Under the pieces are notes generated by a model. The model searched no databases and was not told the DNA's origin. It was given only the letters and a program-made list of their open reading frames with translations. DNA of 64,000 nucleotides from an uncultured Collinsella sp. (GTDB lineage Bacteria; Actinomycetota; Coriobacteriia; Coriobacteriales; Coriobacteriaceae), in contig CAMQHT010000003.1 of the NCBI GenBank assembly GCA_947001705.1, forward strand, positions 1 through 64,000, written 5' to 3'. Position 1 is the stretch's first letter; every line of letters begins with the position of its first letter. Position numbers and translations under genes: made by a program. Shown in pieces: positions 27,935 through 36,183 of the stretch.

Positions 27935-29068
27935 ATGGCAGACGTCGACAACAGGAACCGTAACCGCAGGTCCAACCGAGCGGGTCAGCCCAATCCCAAA
28001 CGCGAGGCCCGTGCCAAGGCCGCCGAGCGCCATGTGATGACTGTGTCCGAGGCCTGCGCCAAGGATATCGAGCGTTCGCTTGCTGGTGTTCGCGAGTTTG
28101 ACGGCATGCCCGCCGGCTTTGTCGCGGCGATGAAGGCCAAGGTTCAGACTGCTGTGGCCCCCGAAGAGCAGGTCGCCGAGGACGTCGAGAACGCGGAGAC
28201 TGCCGAGGTCGAGGCGGCGCCCGAGACCGAGGCGGCGCCCGAGCCCGTCGAGGAGCCTGCCGAGGAAATCGCCGAAGCTGAGTCCGCGCCTGCTGAGGAG
28301 CCCGCTCCGGTCCTGCCCGAGGTCACTGTGCTTGATGCCTCCGCCACGCAGGCAATCCTCGATAACGGTCGCGGCTATGCGCAGTTCTGCGACATGGCCG
28401 TGCTCGCCTTTGCCTCGTTTACCAATCCGGGCGGTGGATATATTCAGGGTTATCTGGGCCAGGAGGCCACGCTGTGCGCCGATTCGTATCTGTACAACGT
28501 CCTCGATAAGCAGCGTAAATGGTACGGTGAGAACCGTCGCCGCAACATCAACTGTGAGCTGTACCGCAACCGTGCGCTGGTGGTGCCCGCGGTGCGCTTC
28601 GAGCGCAAGCATGTGCACGCCTATGCCGACGTGATCGTCGCCGCTGCACCCAACGCCAAGCGTGCTCGCCAGGAGTACCGCGTGAGCGACGATGCCTTGC
28701 TTGACGCCCTGCGCGACCGCATTCGCTTTGTGCTTGCTATCTGCGATGAGCTTGGCCGCGAGAAGCTCGTACTGGGTGCTTGGGGCTGCGAGAACAACGG
28801 CTTTGACGCAGAGGCCGTGGCCGAGCTCTTCCGCAAGGAGCTCGCATCGGGCGACTTCAAGGTCAAGCAGGTCTTCTTTGCCGTGCCCTCTACGCGCTGG
28901 GACGAGGACTTCGCCAAATTCGAGCACGTGCTGGCAAACTTCCCCGAGCGAAACGAGGAGTCCTATGCTCAGGTTGCCGCCCGCGCCGCAGCCGCCCGTG
29001 CCGCCGAGCAGGCTCAGGCCGCTGCCGAGGATGACGAGGATGGCGACGACTGGCGCAAGTACCTGTAA
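27935..29068 (+). CDS. TIGR02452/PARG-like macrodomain protein with altered QEE motif
   Basis: TIGR02452 proteins are related to the poly(ADP-ribose) glycohydrolase macrodomain. The 377-residue product has a basic N-terminus, an acidic Glu/Ala/Pro low-complexity insert (about 72-130) and a C-terminal domain. That domain contains FTNPGGGYIQGYLGQEA, matching the PARG signature GGG-x(6-8)-QEE except that the last Glu, the catalytic one in canonical PARG, is Ala178. LVLGAWGCENNGFD follows, where family members have the GAWGCGxF-like block. The C-terminal tail is Ala/Glu-rich. ATG 27935 has GGAAAGG upstream. It stands alone, with a terminator after it. Activity cannot be assumed. Confidence 0.82.
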   Translation: MADVDNRNRNRRSNRAGQPNPKREARAKAAERHVMTVSEACAKDIERSLAGVREFDGMPAGFVAAMKAKVQTAVAPEEQVAEDVENAETAEVEAAPETEAAPEPVEEPAEEIAEAESAPAEEPAPVLPEVTVLDASATQAILDNGRGYAQFCDMAVLAFASFTNPGGGYIQGYLGQEATLCADSYLYNVLDKQRKWYGENRRRNINCELYRNRALVVPAVRFERKHVHAYADVIVAAAPNAKRARQEYRVSDDALLDALRDRIRFVLAICDELGREKLVLGAWGCENNGFDAEAVAELFRKELASGDFKVKQVFFAVPSTRWDEDFAKFEHVLANFPERNEESYAQVAARAAAARAAEQAQAAAEDDEDGDDWRKYL

Positions 29069-29094
29069 ACGGTGCTCGTGATGCGATATACCGA

Positions 29095-29130
29095 GCCGAC
29101 GGGAGAGGCTGCTCCTGTCGGCTTTTTATT
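29095..29130 (+). terminator. Terminator after the PARG-like gene
   Basis: GCCGACGGGAG pairs with CTCCTGTCGGC (one G.U) and is followed by TTTTTATT. The SGNH gene begins 17 bases later. Confidence 0.85.
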
Positions 29131-29146
29131 GAGTGGGGAGCTTACG

Positions 29147-29806
29147 ATGAAAAACGTTCTGTGCTTTGGTGACAGCAACACCTATGGTTACGATCCGGCG
29201 GGCATGCGCGACGGTACCGCGGTGCGCTATGCGCAGGATGTGCGCTGGTGTGGCGTGGTCCAACGTGACTTAGGCGAGGGCTGGCATGTAATTGAAGAAG
29301 GCCTCAACGGCCGCACGACGGTACGCGACGACATGTGCCATCTGGACACTAACCTCAACGGCATTCGCGCGCTTCCGATGCTGCTCGAGGCTCATAAGCC
29401 GCTGGACGCCATTGTGATCATGCTGGGCACCAACGACTGTAAGACGGTCTTTAACGTGACAGCTTCCGATATCGCCCGTGGCGCCATGGCGCTGATTCGC
29501 GCCGTCCGCGCGTTTCCGTGGACCGACGCTGCGCCTTGCCCGCGCATCCTGCTGATGGCTCCTATCAAGATCAAGCCGCAGATCGCCGATGTATATATGA
29601 CCGATTTTGACGAGCATTCCGTAGAAGCCTCGGAGCATTTTGGTGAGTACTACGCGCATGTGGCTAAGCAGTTTGGCTGCGACTTTTTGAATGCCGCCGA
29701 CTTTGCCGAGCCGGGCGATATCGATTATCTGCACATGATGCCCGAAAGCCACGAGAGCTTGGGGCATGCCGTGGCAGCCAAGCTCCAAGAGATGCTCGGT
29801 GAGTAG
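29147..29806 (+). CDS. SGNH/GDSL-family hydrolase
   Basis: This is a 219-residue cytoplasmic esterase-type hydrolase without a signal peptide. Block I is FGDSNTYGYDP with the nucleophile Ser10. Block II Gly appears in NGRTTVRDD, block III is MLGTNDCK, and the C-terminal block V pair falls in DIDYLHMMPESHE with the catalytic Asp/His. The order and spacing match arylesterase-like SGNH hydrolases such as TesA relatives and acyl-CoA/arylesterases from gut bacteria. The substrate is unknown. ATG 29147 has GTGGGGAG upstream; the in-frame extension to 29072 runs through a terminator and is rejected. Confidence 0.88.
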   Translation: MKNVLCFGDSNTYGYDPAGMRDGTAVRYAQDVRWCGVVQRDLGEGWHVIEEGLNGRTTVRDDMCHLDTNLNGIRALPMLLEAHKPLDAIVIMLGTNDCKTVFNVTASDIARGAMALIRAVRAFPWTDAAPCPRILLMAPIKIKPQIADVYMTDFDEHSVEASEHFGEYYAHVAKQFGCDFLNAADFAEPGDIDYLHMMPESHESLGHAVAAKLQEMLGE

Positions 29807-29816
29807 CGCAGCCTCA

Positions 29817-29850
29817 AGCCACCACAAAAGTTCCCTTTGCGGTGGCTTTG
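29817..29850 (+). terminator. Terminator-like hairpin after the SGNH gene
   Basis: AAGCCACC pairs with GGTGGCTT across a 15-base loop just after the SGNH hydrolase stop. Only a short T-run follows. Confidence 0.55.
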
Positions 29851-29879
29851 CCCGGGTAAACGAACGGATTGGCTGCCAT

Positions 29880-30491
29880 ATGGGCATGGACGAGCTCATC
29901 GACCTCTTTGCCGAGGGCGATGAGCTCGTCTCCAATACCGCTTTTGAGGATTTGGATCTTGCCTACGACGTGGCGAACGGCGCGACCTTCGATGGCGTTG
30001 TGTTCCGATCTTGCGAGTTCGATAGCGTTGACTGGAGCGGCTCGACGTTTCGCGACGTGGTGTTTCGCGGTTGCCGCTTTATCCGCTGCAACATGGAAGG
30101 CTGCTGGCTCAGCCGCTGTGACTTCGTTGACTGCTCGGCACCGGGACTCAACTTGCTCAAGGCGCGCCTGTCGAGCGTGTCGTTTGGATCGTGCGATTTG
30201 AGCTATGCGAACCTTTCGGAGGGACGCATTGGCCCTATGACAGCATGCGATACACGTCTGAGAGAGGCTGCGTTTCAGGGTGCCAAGCTGGGTCAGATAC
30301 GCCTGGATGGCTGTGACCTGACGCGTGTTGATGTGTTCAAGACGTCGCTTTCCGGCGTTGATGTGTCGCGCTGTACATTTGCAGCGCCCGTTGTTTCGGG
30401 CGATTACCATGAGTTGCGTGGCTTGACGGTCAATGCCGAGCAGGCGCTGGCACTCTCGGGTTTGTTGGGAATTCAACTCGCCGACGAATAG
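29880..30491 (+). CDS. Pentapeptide-repeat protein
   Basis: The 203-residue product is built largely of pentapeptide repeats (pattern A/C-D/N-L/F-x-x) from about residue 30 to 165. Examples are FRSCEFDSVDW, FRGCRFIRCNM and CDLSYANLSEG. Such sequences fold into a right-handed quadrilateral beta-helix. Some family members (Qnr, MfpA) mimic DNA and protect gyrase, but most are of unknown function. No membrane segment is present, and Cys is unusually frequent. ATG 29880 or ATG 29886 could be the start; neither has a good ribosome site. A long palindrome follows the stop. Confidence 0.85.
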   Translation: MGMDELIDLFAEGDELVSNTAFEDLDLAYDVANGATFDGVVFRSCEFDSVDWSGSTFRDVVFRGCRFIRCNMEGCWLSRCDFVDCSAPGLNLLKARLSSVSFGSCDLSYANLSEGRIGPMTACDTRLREAAFQGAKLGQIRLDGCDLTRVDVFKTSLSGVDVSRCTFAAPVVSGDYHELRGLTVNAEQALALSGLLGIQLADE

Positions 30492-30527
30492 GCGCTCTGG
30501 TCCTTTGCTCGACCGCTATCTAAAATC

Positions 30528-30592
30528 AAACCGTCGCAACATTTAATGATTTTTCGCGTTTGCACGATTTTCATCGAATGTTGCGACGGTTT
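30528..30592. repeat. Long perfect palindrome, CCGTCGCAACATT type
   Basis: The 16-bp arms AAACCGTCGCAACATT (30528-30543) and its exact complement (30577-30592) enclose a 33-base AT-rich loop, and a T-run follows. The element lies between convergent genes, the pentapeptide-repeat gene and thiD, and probably ends transcription from both sides. Its design resembles the other intergenic hairpins of this window. Confidence 0.8.
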
Positions 30593-30636
30593 TTGGTGCA
30601 AAGTAGCCTGTCTCTTTTTGGCAGGTTACTGGCTAT

Positions 30637-31467
30637 TTAGTACTGCCACATGTGGTTGACAGGGCCAGAGCCTTTGCCCATGTTCAGGCCGGCGGCCAGA
30701 GCGCCTGTCAGGTATGCCTTGCCCGCATTGACGGCATCGGCAAGATCCATGCCCTGGGCCAGCGCGCAGGCGATGGCGGACGAAAGCGTGCAGCCGGTGC
30801 CGTGTGTGTTGTCGGTCTCGATGCGCTTGTGGCGGAACCACGTGGTGAGCGGATCGCCCAGATGGTTGCCCTCGTCATCGAGTGGCGCGGGTTCGGCCAA
30901 TACATCGTTGGCCTCGTTGACAAGATGCCCACCCTTAACGAGGGATGCGCAACCAAAGCGGCGGGTGAGGAGCATGGCGGCGTTTTGCTGCGTGCGCTCG
31001 GAATCGACTTCGTAATCGAGCAGCGCCATAGCCTCGGGAATGTTGGGGGTGATGACCGTTGCCAACGGGAACAGGCGGCGGGTGAGTGCCTCGGAGGCAT
31101 CCTCGGCAATCAAGCGCGCGCCCGAGGTGGCGACCATGACGGGGTCGACGACCACGTTCGTTGCGTTCCAGGCGCTCAAGCGGTCGGCGATGACTTCGAT
31201 AATCTCGACAGAAGAAACCATGCCGATCTTGACGGCGCTTGGGCGGATATCGTCAAAGACAGCGTCAATTTGCGCGGCTACGATATCTGGCGAGATATCC
31301 TGCACGGCGGTGACGCCCAGTGTGTTTTGCGCTGTAATGGCGGTTATGGCCGTCTCGGCATACAGGCGGTGCGCCGTGATGGTCTTGATGTCGGCCTGAA
31401 TGCCGGCACCGCCGCTGGAATCGGATCCCGCGATGGATAGAACGGCGGGTACCTTACTGCGATCCAT
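30637..31467 (-). CDS. thiD: Hydroxymethylpyrimidine/phosphomethylpyrimidine kinase ThiD
   Basis: ThiD phosphorylates hydroxymethylpyrimidine twice to give the pyrophosphate used for thiamine. The 276-residue ribokinase-fold protein has LSIAGSDSSGGAGIQADIKT at the N-terminus (substrate site), AVKIGMVSS, VVVDPVMVATSGARL, LVKGGHL and the ATP/anion-hole motif TDNTHGTGCTLSSAIA with the catalytic Asp/Cys region. ATG 31467 has GGGAG upstream; GTG 31473 is an alternative. thiC, which makes the ThiD substrate, lies just upstream on the same strand, but a hairpin separates them. Confidence 0.94.
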   Translation of the reverse strand: MDRSKVPAVLSIAGSDSSGGAGIQADIKTITAHRLYAETAITAITAQNTLGVTAVQDISPDIVAAQIDAVFDDIRPSAVKIGMVSSVEIIEVIADRLSAWNATNVVVDPVMVATSGARLIAEDASEALTRRLFPLATVITPNIPEAMALLDYEVDSERTQQNAAMLLTRRFGCASLVKGGHLVNEANDVLAEPAPLDDEGNHLGDPLTTWFRHKRIETDNTHGTGCTLSSAIACALAQGMDLADAVNAGKAYLTGALAAGLNMGKGSGPVNHMWQY

Positions 31468-31524
31468 GCTCACTCCCTTGTCCGGTCGGATTCAAATGGG
31501 TCTTTAAGTCTGCATTATAAAGAT

Positions 31525-31554
31525 GCCCGGGCCGGCTGTATTCCGAACCCGGGC
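31525..31554 (-). terminator. Terminator-like hairpin after thiC
   Basis: GCCCGGG and CCCGGGC pair across a 16-base loop. On the minus strand the stem is followed by ATCTTTATAAT, a weak T-run. It lies between thiC and thiD and may only partly reduce read-through. Confidence 0.55.
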
Positions 31555-31645
31555 GGGCGATGCAATCTTTACGCAAATGTAAGCAAATGTTCACATGTCA
31601 ACAATTGACGAACACCATGTTACCGATTGCGGCTCCGGTGACGCG

Positions 31646-32980
31646 TTAATCCTCCATGCCGAGGTCGATCGTTGTGCCTTCGAACACCTTGTTAACGGTA
31701 CGGACGGCGCACATCTTGCCACACATGGTGCAAGTGCCCTCGGTGGCGGCGGGAGACTCCTCGTAGCGCTTCTTGCCCGTAACTGGGTCGAGCGCGCACT
31801 TCCACATGGCGTCCCAGTCGAGCTTGCGGCGTGCCTGGCCCATCTTGTCGTCCATGTCGCGGGCGTGCGGCACCTTCTTGGCGATATCGGCGGCGTGTGC
31901 GGCGATCTTGGTAGCCATGAGGCCATCGAGCACGTCCTGGGCGTTGGGCAGGCACAAGTGCTCGGCCGGCGTCACGTAGCACAGGAAGTCGGCGCCGGAG
32001 CTGGCGGAGATGGCGCCACCGATGGCGGCGGTGATGTGGTCGTAGCCCACGCCGATATCGGTCACCAGCGGCCCGAGCACATAGAACGGGGCGTTGTGGC
32101 ACAGGCGCTTCTGCAGTTTCATGTTGGCGGCGATCTCGTCGAGCGCCATGTGACCCGGGCCCTCGACCATGACCTGGACGCCGGCGGCCCAGGCGCGCTT
32201 GCACAGCTTGCCCAGCTCGATCATCTCGGCAGTCTCGGTTGCGTCGTTGGAGTCGTAGAGGCAGCCCGGGCGGCAGGAGTCGCCGAGCGAAATCGTCACG
32301 TCGTACTCGTGGCAGATTTCGAGCAGCTCGTCAAAGTACTCGTAGAAGGGGTTTTCGTTGCCGGTGACCTCCATCCAGCCAAACAGCAGCGAACCGCCGC
32401 GGCTCACGATGTTCATCAGGCGGCCGGTCTCCTTAAAGGTCTTGGTGACCGACTTGTTGATGCCGCAGTGGATGGTCATAAAGTCCACGCCGTCCTCGGC
32501 GTGTGCGCGCACGACCTCGAACAGGTCGTCCTTGGTCAGCTTGACCAGCGGCTTTTCCATGTAGCCGATGGCGTCGTACATGGGGACGGTGCCCACCATG
32601 AGCGGCGTCTCGTCGATGAGCTGCTGGCGGAACTGGCGCGTTTTGCCCGAGTTGGAAAGGTCCATGATGGCGTCGGCGCCAAAGTCCTCGGCGATCTTGA
32701 CCTTCTTCCATTCCTCGGCGGCATCGGCCTTGTCTCCCGAGATGCCCAGGTTGACGTTGACCTTGGTGGACAGGCCCTCGCCGACACCAAAGGCGCGCAT
32801 GCCCTTTTTGATATGCACGATGTTGGCGGGAATGGCGATGCGGCCGTCGGCCACACGCTCGCGGATGTACTCGGGGTCGCGATGCTCGCGCTCGGCAACC
32901 TCCTTCATCTGCGGTGTGATCTGCCCGGCGCGGGCGAAGTCGATTTGCGTGACGAGCTTGGGCTCGGTCTGTGTGCTCAT
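31646..32980 (-). CDS. thiC: Phosphomethylpyrimidine synthase ThiC
   Basis: ThiC is a radical SAM enzyme that rearranges aminoimidazole ribotide to the thiamine pyrimidine. The 444-residue protein is the short form without the extra N-terminal domain. Seen are PANIVHIKKGM, FMTIHCGINKS, SRGGSLLFGWM, SLGDSCRPGCLYDS, MVEGPGHMALDEI and the C-terminal iron-sulfur motif CTMCGKMC (31709-31732). The Cys spacing is CX2CX3C rather than the CX2CX4C of E. coli ThiC; I believe this occurs in other short forms but could not check. ATG 32980 has AAGGGAG upstream. A TPP riboswitch precedes it. Confidence 0.94.
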   Translation of the reverse strand: MSTQTEPKLVTQIDFARAGQITPQMKEVAEREHRDPEYIRERVADGRIAIPANIVHIKKGMRAFGVGEGLSTKVNVNLGISGDKADAAEEWKKVKIAEDFGADAIMDLSNSGKTRQFRQQLIDETPLMVGTVPMYDAIGYMEKPLVKLTKDDLFEVVRAHAEDGVDFMTIHCGINKSVTKTFKETGRLMNIVSRGGSLLFGWMEVTGNENPFYEYFDELLEICHEYDVTISLGDSCRPGCLYDSNDATETAEMIELGKLCKRAWAAGVQVMVEGPGHMALDEIAANMKLQKRLCHNAPFYVLGPLVTDIGVGYDHITAAIGGAISASSGADFLCYVTPAEHLCLPNAQDVLDGLMATKIAAHAADIAKKVPHARDMDDKMGQARRKLDWDAMWKCALDPVTGKKRYEESPAATEGTCTMCGKMCAVRTVNKVFEGTTIDLGMED

Positions 32981-32985
32981 TGGCA

Positions 32986-33081
32986 CGGCTCCCTTCGTTG
33001 GCATTACCCATATCAGGTTTGCGGGTCAGGGCGGGCGCGCCCAATCTCAGCCTGCCGTCTTGTCCTGCAAGCTCCCCGTTA
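32986..33081 (-). promoter_or_regulatory. TPP riboswitch (THI element) controlling thiC
   Basis: The minus strand directly before thiC carries the conserved THI-box parts in order: a P1/P2 entry CGGGGAGC, the AGGCTGAGA core, a GC-rich variable P3, then ACCTGATATGGGTAATGCCAACG and GAAGGGAG. This is an excellent match to the thiamine pyrophosphate aptamer. The 3-prime end of the aptamer runs into the thiC ribosome site (AAGGGAG), suggesting control of translation initiation; no separate terminator is evident between them. Confidence 0.95.
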
Positions 33082-33150
33082 TGTCATGGGCTCAAGTATA
33101 GCCTGAATGGGTACGATTGGGCCAACGAGCGTGCCTGTGGGGAGGCGAAC

Positions 33151-33666
33151 ATGGAAGACAAGCATCTATATCGAGAGACGCAATGGGATGTATCGGCCGA
33201 GGAAAGCCGTGCGCACCATGGCCTTGTCGCGATTGGCTTTGCGGTGCTTGCCGTGCTGGTGATTGCCTTTTGTATCTGGACGTTTGGCGGTCGCGGCGGC
33301 GCTGCCTGGGAGTTTGAGGCTGATGATGCCCTGCCGATCATGACGGTGAAGGTTACGGGCGGCAATACCGTTGCCGCGCCGGGCGATTATTGGTACCCGC
33401 GCGATGAGTTTGTGCAGTTGCAGCTGAGTGGTGGGTCCATTCCAGGTGAAGAAATCGAACGCGTGACGTTTGACGCGGCGCTCAAAACGCTCACGGTGAA
33501 GCTCAAAGATCAAGGAGATGTGCCCACGACCATGGATATCGCCCTGACGGAATGGCGCCTGGAGCCCCCGACGGGTGTTGCGGTGTCCGAGGTGGAGCAT
33601 GTCAAGATTACCTATCAGGACGGCTCGACAAACGAAGTTGCCAAAGCCGACGGCTTGGCGGAATAG
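33151..33666 (+). CDS. Hypothetical membrane-anchored protein
   Basis: I do not recognise this 171-residue protein. It has a short cytoplasmic N-terminus (1-26), one hydrophobic helix (about 27-46, IGFAVLAVLVIAFCIW) and an outer domain of about 120 residues that is probably beta-sheet rich. The outer part has YWYPRDEFVQLQLSGG and repeated VTVKL-like strands. It lacks a lipobox, so it is likely a bitopic anchor. ATG 33151 has GGGGAGG 6 bases upstream. It is divergent from the thiC riboswitch and convergent with yaaA. No function is suggested by context. Confidence 0.75.
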   Translation: MEDKHLYRETQWDVSAEESRAHHGLVAIGFAVLAVLVIAFCIWTFGGRGGAAWEFEADDALPIMTVKVTGGNTVAAPGDYWYPRDEFVQLQLSGGSIPGEEIERVTFDAALKTLTVKLKDQGDVPTTMDIALTEWRLEPPTGVAVSEVEHVKITYQDGSTNEVAKADGLAE

Positions 33667-33706
33667 ACGCCGTGCCTAGGCAGCACATTCAAAAGTAGCG
33701 GTGGTC

Positions 33707-34516
33707 CTACAAGGGCTGTTCGTTCAGGAAGACCAAAGTGTTTTTATTTGAAAGCTCGGGAAAGTGACGATAACCAACGTCAAACGCGGTGAGCCCGCTT
33801 ACATCCTCGAGCTTGTTTTCTGCCATCCAGCGCACCATGGAACCACGTGCCTTTTTGCTGGCGGTCGAGCGCTGGATGGGCTTGCCGTTGCGGATGCCTT
33901 CGCCAAAGAGGCACGTGACGACCGTGGCGTCGCCCGCGAGATGGGGCAGAACGGCTTTGGCGTACTCTACGCTGGCGAGGTTGACGATCGTGGTGTTTGA
34001 GCCTGCCGGGGCGATAGCCCGCGCGAGCTTGTCGCTCCAAAACGCATAGAGGTCTCGGGCATCGTCAACGGCGAGCTTCGCGCCCATCTCCAGCCGATAT
34101 GGTTCGACGGCATGAAAGGGGCGAACGCACCCGTAGAGGCCAGAGAGGATCCACAGGTGGCTTTGCAGCCATGCGAGCTGCGCGGAATCCATCACCTCGG
34201 GCGCCATGCTCTGGTATTGAATGCCGTGGTAGGACATGACGGCAGGGGAGAGGTGACAGGCGAGTGCGGGATTGTCGAGATCGCCGTTTTCCAGGATGGG
34301 CCCGAACTCATGCAGGGTGTTGAGGCAAGGCCCCAGCAGTTTGTCACTCACGTTCCATAGCGCCTGCAGGCTGTCGCTGCCTTCATTCCGCTCGATATCT
34401 AGCAGTGCGCGGTGGAGGCGAGCCGTCTCGCGCGCAAAGGGTGGAATGCCCAGGACTTCAAAAGCATCTTGGGCCGCGCGCATCTGCTTGGCGGGCGAAA
34501 TGACGACCTGCAGCAT
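33707..34516 (-). CDS. yaaA: YaaA/DUF328 family protein
   Basis: YaaA family proteins bind DNA and lower free iron during peroxide stress in E. coli; the role in anaerobes is not clear. The 269-residue product starts MLQVVISPAKQM and carries YHGIQYQSM, LWILSGLYGCVRPFHAVEPYRLEMG, the FWSDKLARAI segment and a C-terminal ASKKARGSMVRWMAEN and FDVGY block typical of the family. ATG 34516 has AGAGGAG upstream. It is preceded by an AGTTGCGGTG-type palindrome lying between it and the aminopeptidase gene. Confidence 0.9.
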   Translation of the reverse strand: MLQVVISPAKQMRAAQDAFEVLGIPPFARETARLHRALLDIERNEGSDSLQALWNVSDKLLGPCLNTLHEFGPILENGDLDNPALACHLSPAVMSYHGIQYQSMAPEVMDSAQLAWLQSHLWILSGLYGCVRPFHAVEPYRLEMGAKLAVDDARDLYAFWSDKLARAIAPAGSNTTIVNLASVEYAKAVLPHLAGDATVVTCLFGEGIRNGKPIQRSTASKKARGSMVRWMAENKLEDVSGLTAFDVGYRHFPELSNKNTLVFLNEQPL

Positions 34517-34539
34517 GGACTCTCCTCTGCCAAAAAGGA

Positions 34540-34606
34540 AGTTGCGGTGGAATACGGTCTGTTTTGGCCGTTTATGGGCCAGTTTAGTCTGTATTTCACC
34601 GCAACT
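34540..34606. repeat. AGTTGCGGTG-type intergenic palindrome, copy 1
   Basis: The arms AGTTGCGGTGGAATACGGTC (34540-34559) and TATTTCACCGCAACT (ending 34606) pair with a few mismatches; an inner GGCC/GGCC stem lies in the centre. Copy 2 at 55180-55248 shares the AGTTGCGGTG and CACCGCAACT ends and the AATA/TATT steps. This copy lies between two minus-strand genes. Confidence 0.8.
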
Positions 34607-34619
34607 GATGAAGGGTTGG

Positions 34620-36017
34620 TTACGCGCGCTCGATGAAGGCCTTGTAGCCGCGATAGGCCTCGTAGATATCGGCCTTGTTAGCGACCTCCCACAGGGCGTG
34701 CATGGACAGGACGGCAACGCCAGAGTCGATGACGTTCATGCCGTACTTAGCCATGATGTATGCGATGGTGCCGCCGCCGCCCGCGTTGACGCGACCGAGC
34801 TCGCAGGTCTGGAAGTCCACGCCGGCCTCGTCCATGATGTCGCGGATGAGGGCCACATACTCGGCGTCGGCGTCGTTAGAGCCGCCCTTGCCGCGGCTGC
34901 CCGTGTACTTGTTAAAGCACAGGCCGCGACCCATAAAGGCTGCGTTCTTGGTTTCGAACTTGCCGGCGTAGCCCGGGTCGAAGCCGGCGGACACGTCGGA
35001 GGAGAGCATGCGGCTGCGGGCGAGCGCGCGGCGCAGGGCCAGCGGGCTATCCTCGCCGGCGAGCGTCATGATCTCGGCGACGGTGTTCTCGAAGAAGCGG
35101 CTCGTCATGCCGGTGGCACCCACGGAACCGATCTCCTCCTTGTCGACGATGAGTGTGATGCTCGTGCGCTCCACGTTGGCGACGTTGATCTGGGCGAGCA
35201 TGGACGGATAGGCGCAGACACGGTCGTCGTGGCCATAGCCCAGAATCATGGAGCGGTCGAGGCCCATGTCACGGGCGGGGCCGGCGGGCACGACCTCGAT
35301 CTCGGCGGAGAGGAAGTCCTCCTCCTCGACGTCGTACTGCTCCTTGAGGATATCCAGGAACATCTGCTTGACGGGCTCCTTGGGAGCGTCCTTGTCGTCC
35401 TCGTCAAACTTGACGGGGCGGCCGCCCACGATCACGTCGAGGATCTCGGCGTCGACGGCGTCCTTGGCGGGCTTGGCCATCTGCTCGCTCGAGAGGTGGA
35501 TCAGCAGGTCGGAGATGGTAAAGACCGGGTCGTCGGCCTTGTCACCGATGTTGATGTCGACGGTGGTGCCGTCCTTTTTGCAGATGACGCCCACGAGTGC
35601 GAGCGGGGAAGCGACCCAGTGGTAGCTCTTGACGCCGCCATAGTAGTGCGTGTCGAGATAAGCCATGTCGCCGGCCTCGAAGGCGGGGTTCTGCTTGAGG
35701 TCCAGGCGCGGCGAGTCCACGTGGGCGCCCAGGATGTTAAAGCCCTGCTCGAGCGGGGCGGTGCCCAGGTTGACGAGCATGAGGTCCTTGCCGTGGTTGG
35801 CGGCGTACACCTTGTCGCCGGCCTTGAGCGCGCGGCCCTCGGCGATCACGGTCTCCAGATTGACGTAGCCCGCCTCCTCGGCCATCTTGATACCGGCCTT
35901 GACGCACAGGCGCTCGGTCTTGTTCTCACTCAAAAACTGCTTATAGCCGCGGCAAAGCTCCTCGAGCTCCTCGATCTGCTGTGGCGTGTACTTTTTCCAT
36001 GCGCTGGGACGCTCCAT
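34620..36017 (-). CDS. M18-family aminopeptidase
   Basis: M18 aminopeptidases are dinuclear zinc enzymes that form large tetrahedral particles in the cytoplasm and remove N-terminal residues, often acidic ones. The 465-residue protein has FNILGAHVDSPRLDL with the first zinc His/Asp, the conserved HYYGGVKSYHW, DDKDA, VDKEEIGSVGATG with the Glu-Glu catalytic/metal pair, GHDDRV and a C-terminal LSMHALWEV His ligand. Length is usual. ATG 36017 has AAAGGAG 10 bases upstream. It is divergent from polA and shares a 166-base promoter region with it. Confidence 0.93.
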   Translation of the reverse strand: MERPSAWKKYTPQQIEELEELCRGYKQFLSENKTERLCVKAGIKMAEEAGYVNLETVIAEGRALKAGDKVYAANHGKDLMLVNLGTAPLEQGFNILGAHVDSPRLDLKQNPAFEAGDMAYLDTHYYGGVKSYHWVASPLALVGVICKKDGTTVDINIGDKADDPVFTISDLLIHLSSEQMAKPAKDAVDAEILDVIVGGRPVKFDEDDKDAPKEPVKQMFLDILKEQYDVEEEDFLSAEIEVVPAGPARDMGLDRSMILGYGHDDRVCAYPSMLAQINVANVERTSITLIVDKEEIGSVGATGMTSRFFENTVAEIMTLAGEDSPLALRRALARSRMLSSDVSAGFDPGYAGKFETKNAAFMGRGLCFNKYTGSRGKGGSNDADAEYVALIRDIMDEAGVDFQTCELGRVNAGGGGTIAYIMAKYGMNVIDSGVAVLSMHALWEVANKADIYEAYRGYKAFIERA

Positions 36018-36183
36018 GACGCAGGCTCCTTTCGGATCGATCGTGCTGGTTGATGTACCGTGAGCCATCGTATCACGCGCGGGCCCGCGGCGGCAGGGAA
36101 GCCTGATGTGCGGTGGCCGCGGGGCGGGGAGCGTGTAAACTGGTGTGAGCAAACCGTGCCCAGCCCAAAGCGAGGTATTCAAT

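Noticed and set aside
29072..29146. N-terminal extension of the SGNH hydrolase
   Set aside because: The extended frame passes through an intrinsic terminator of the preceding gene; ATG 29147 has its own ribosome site.
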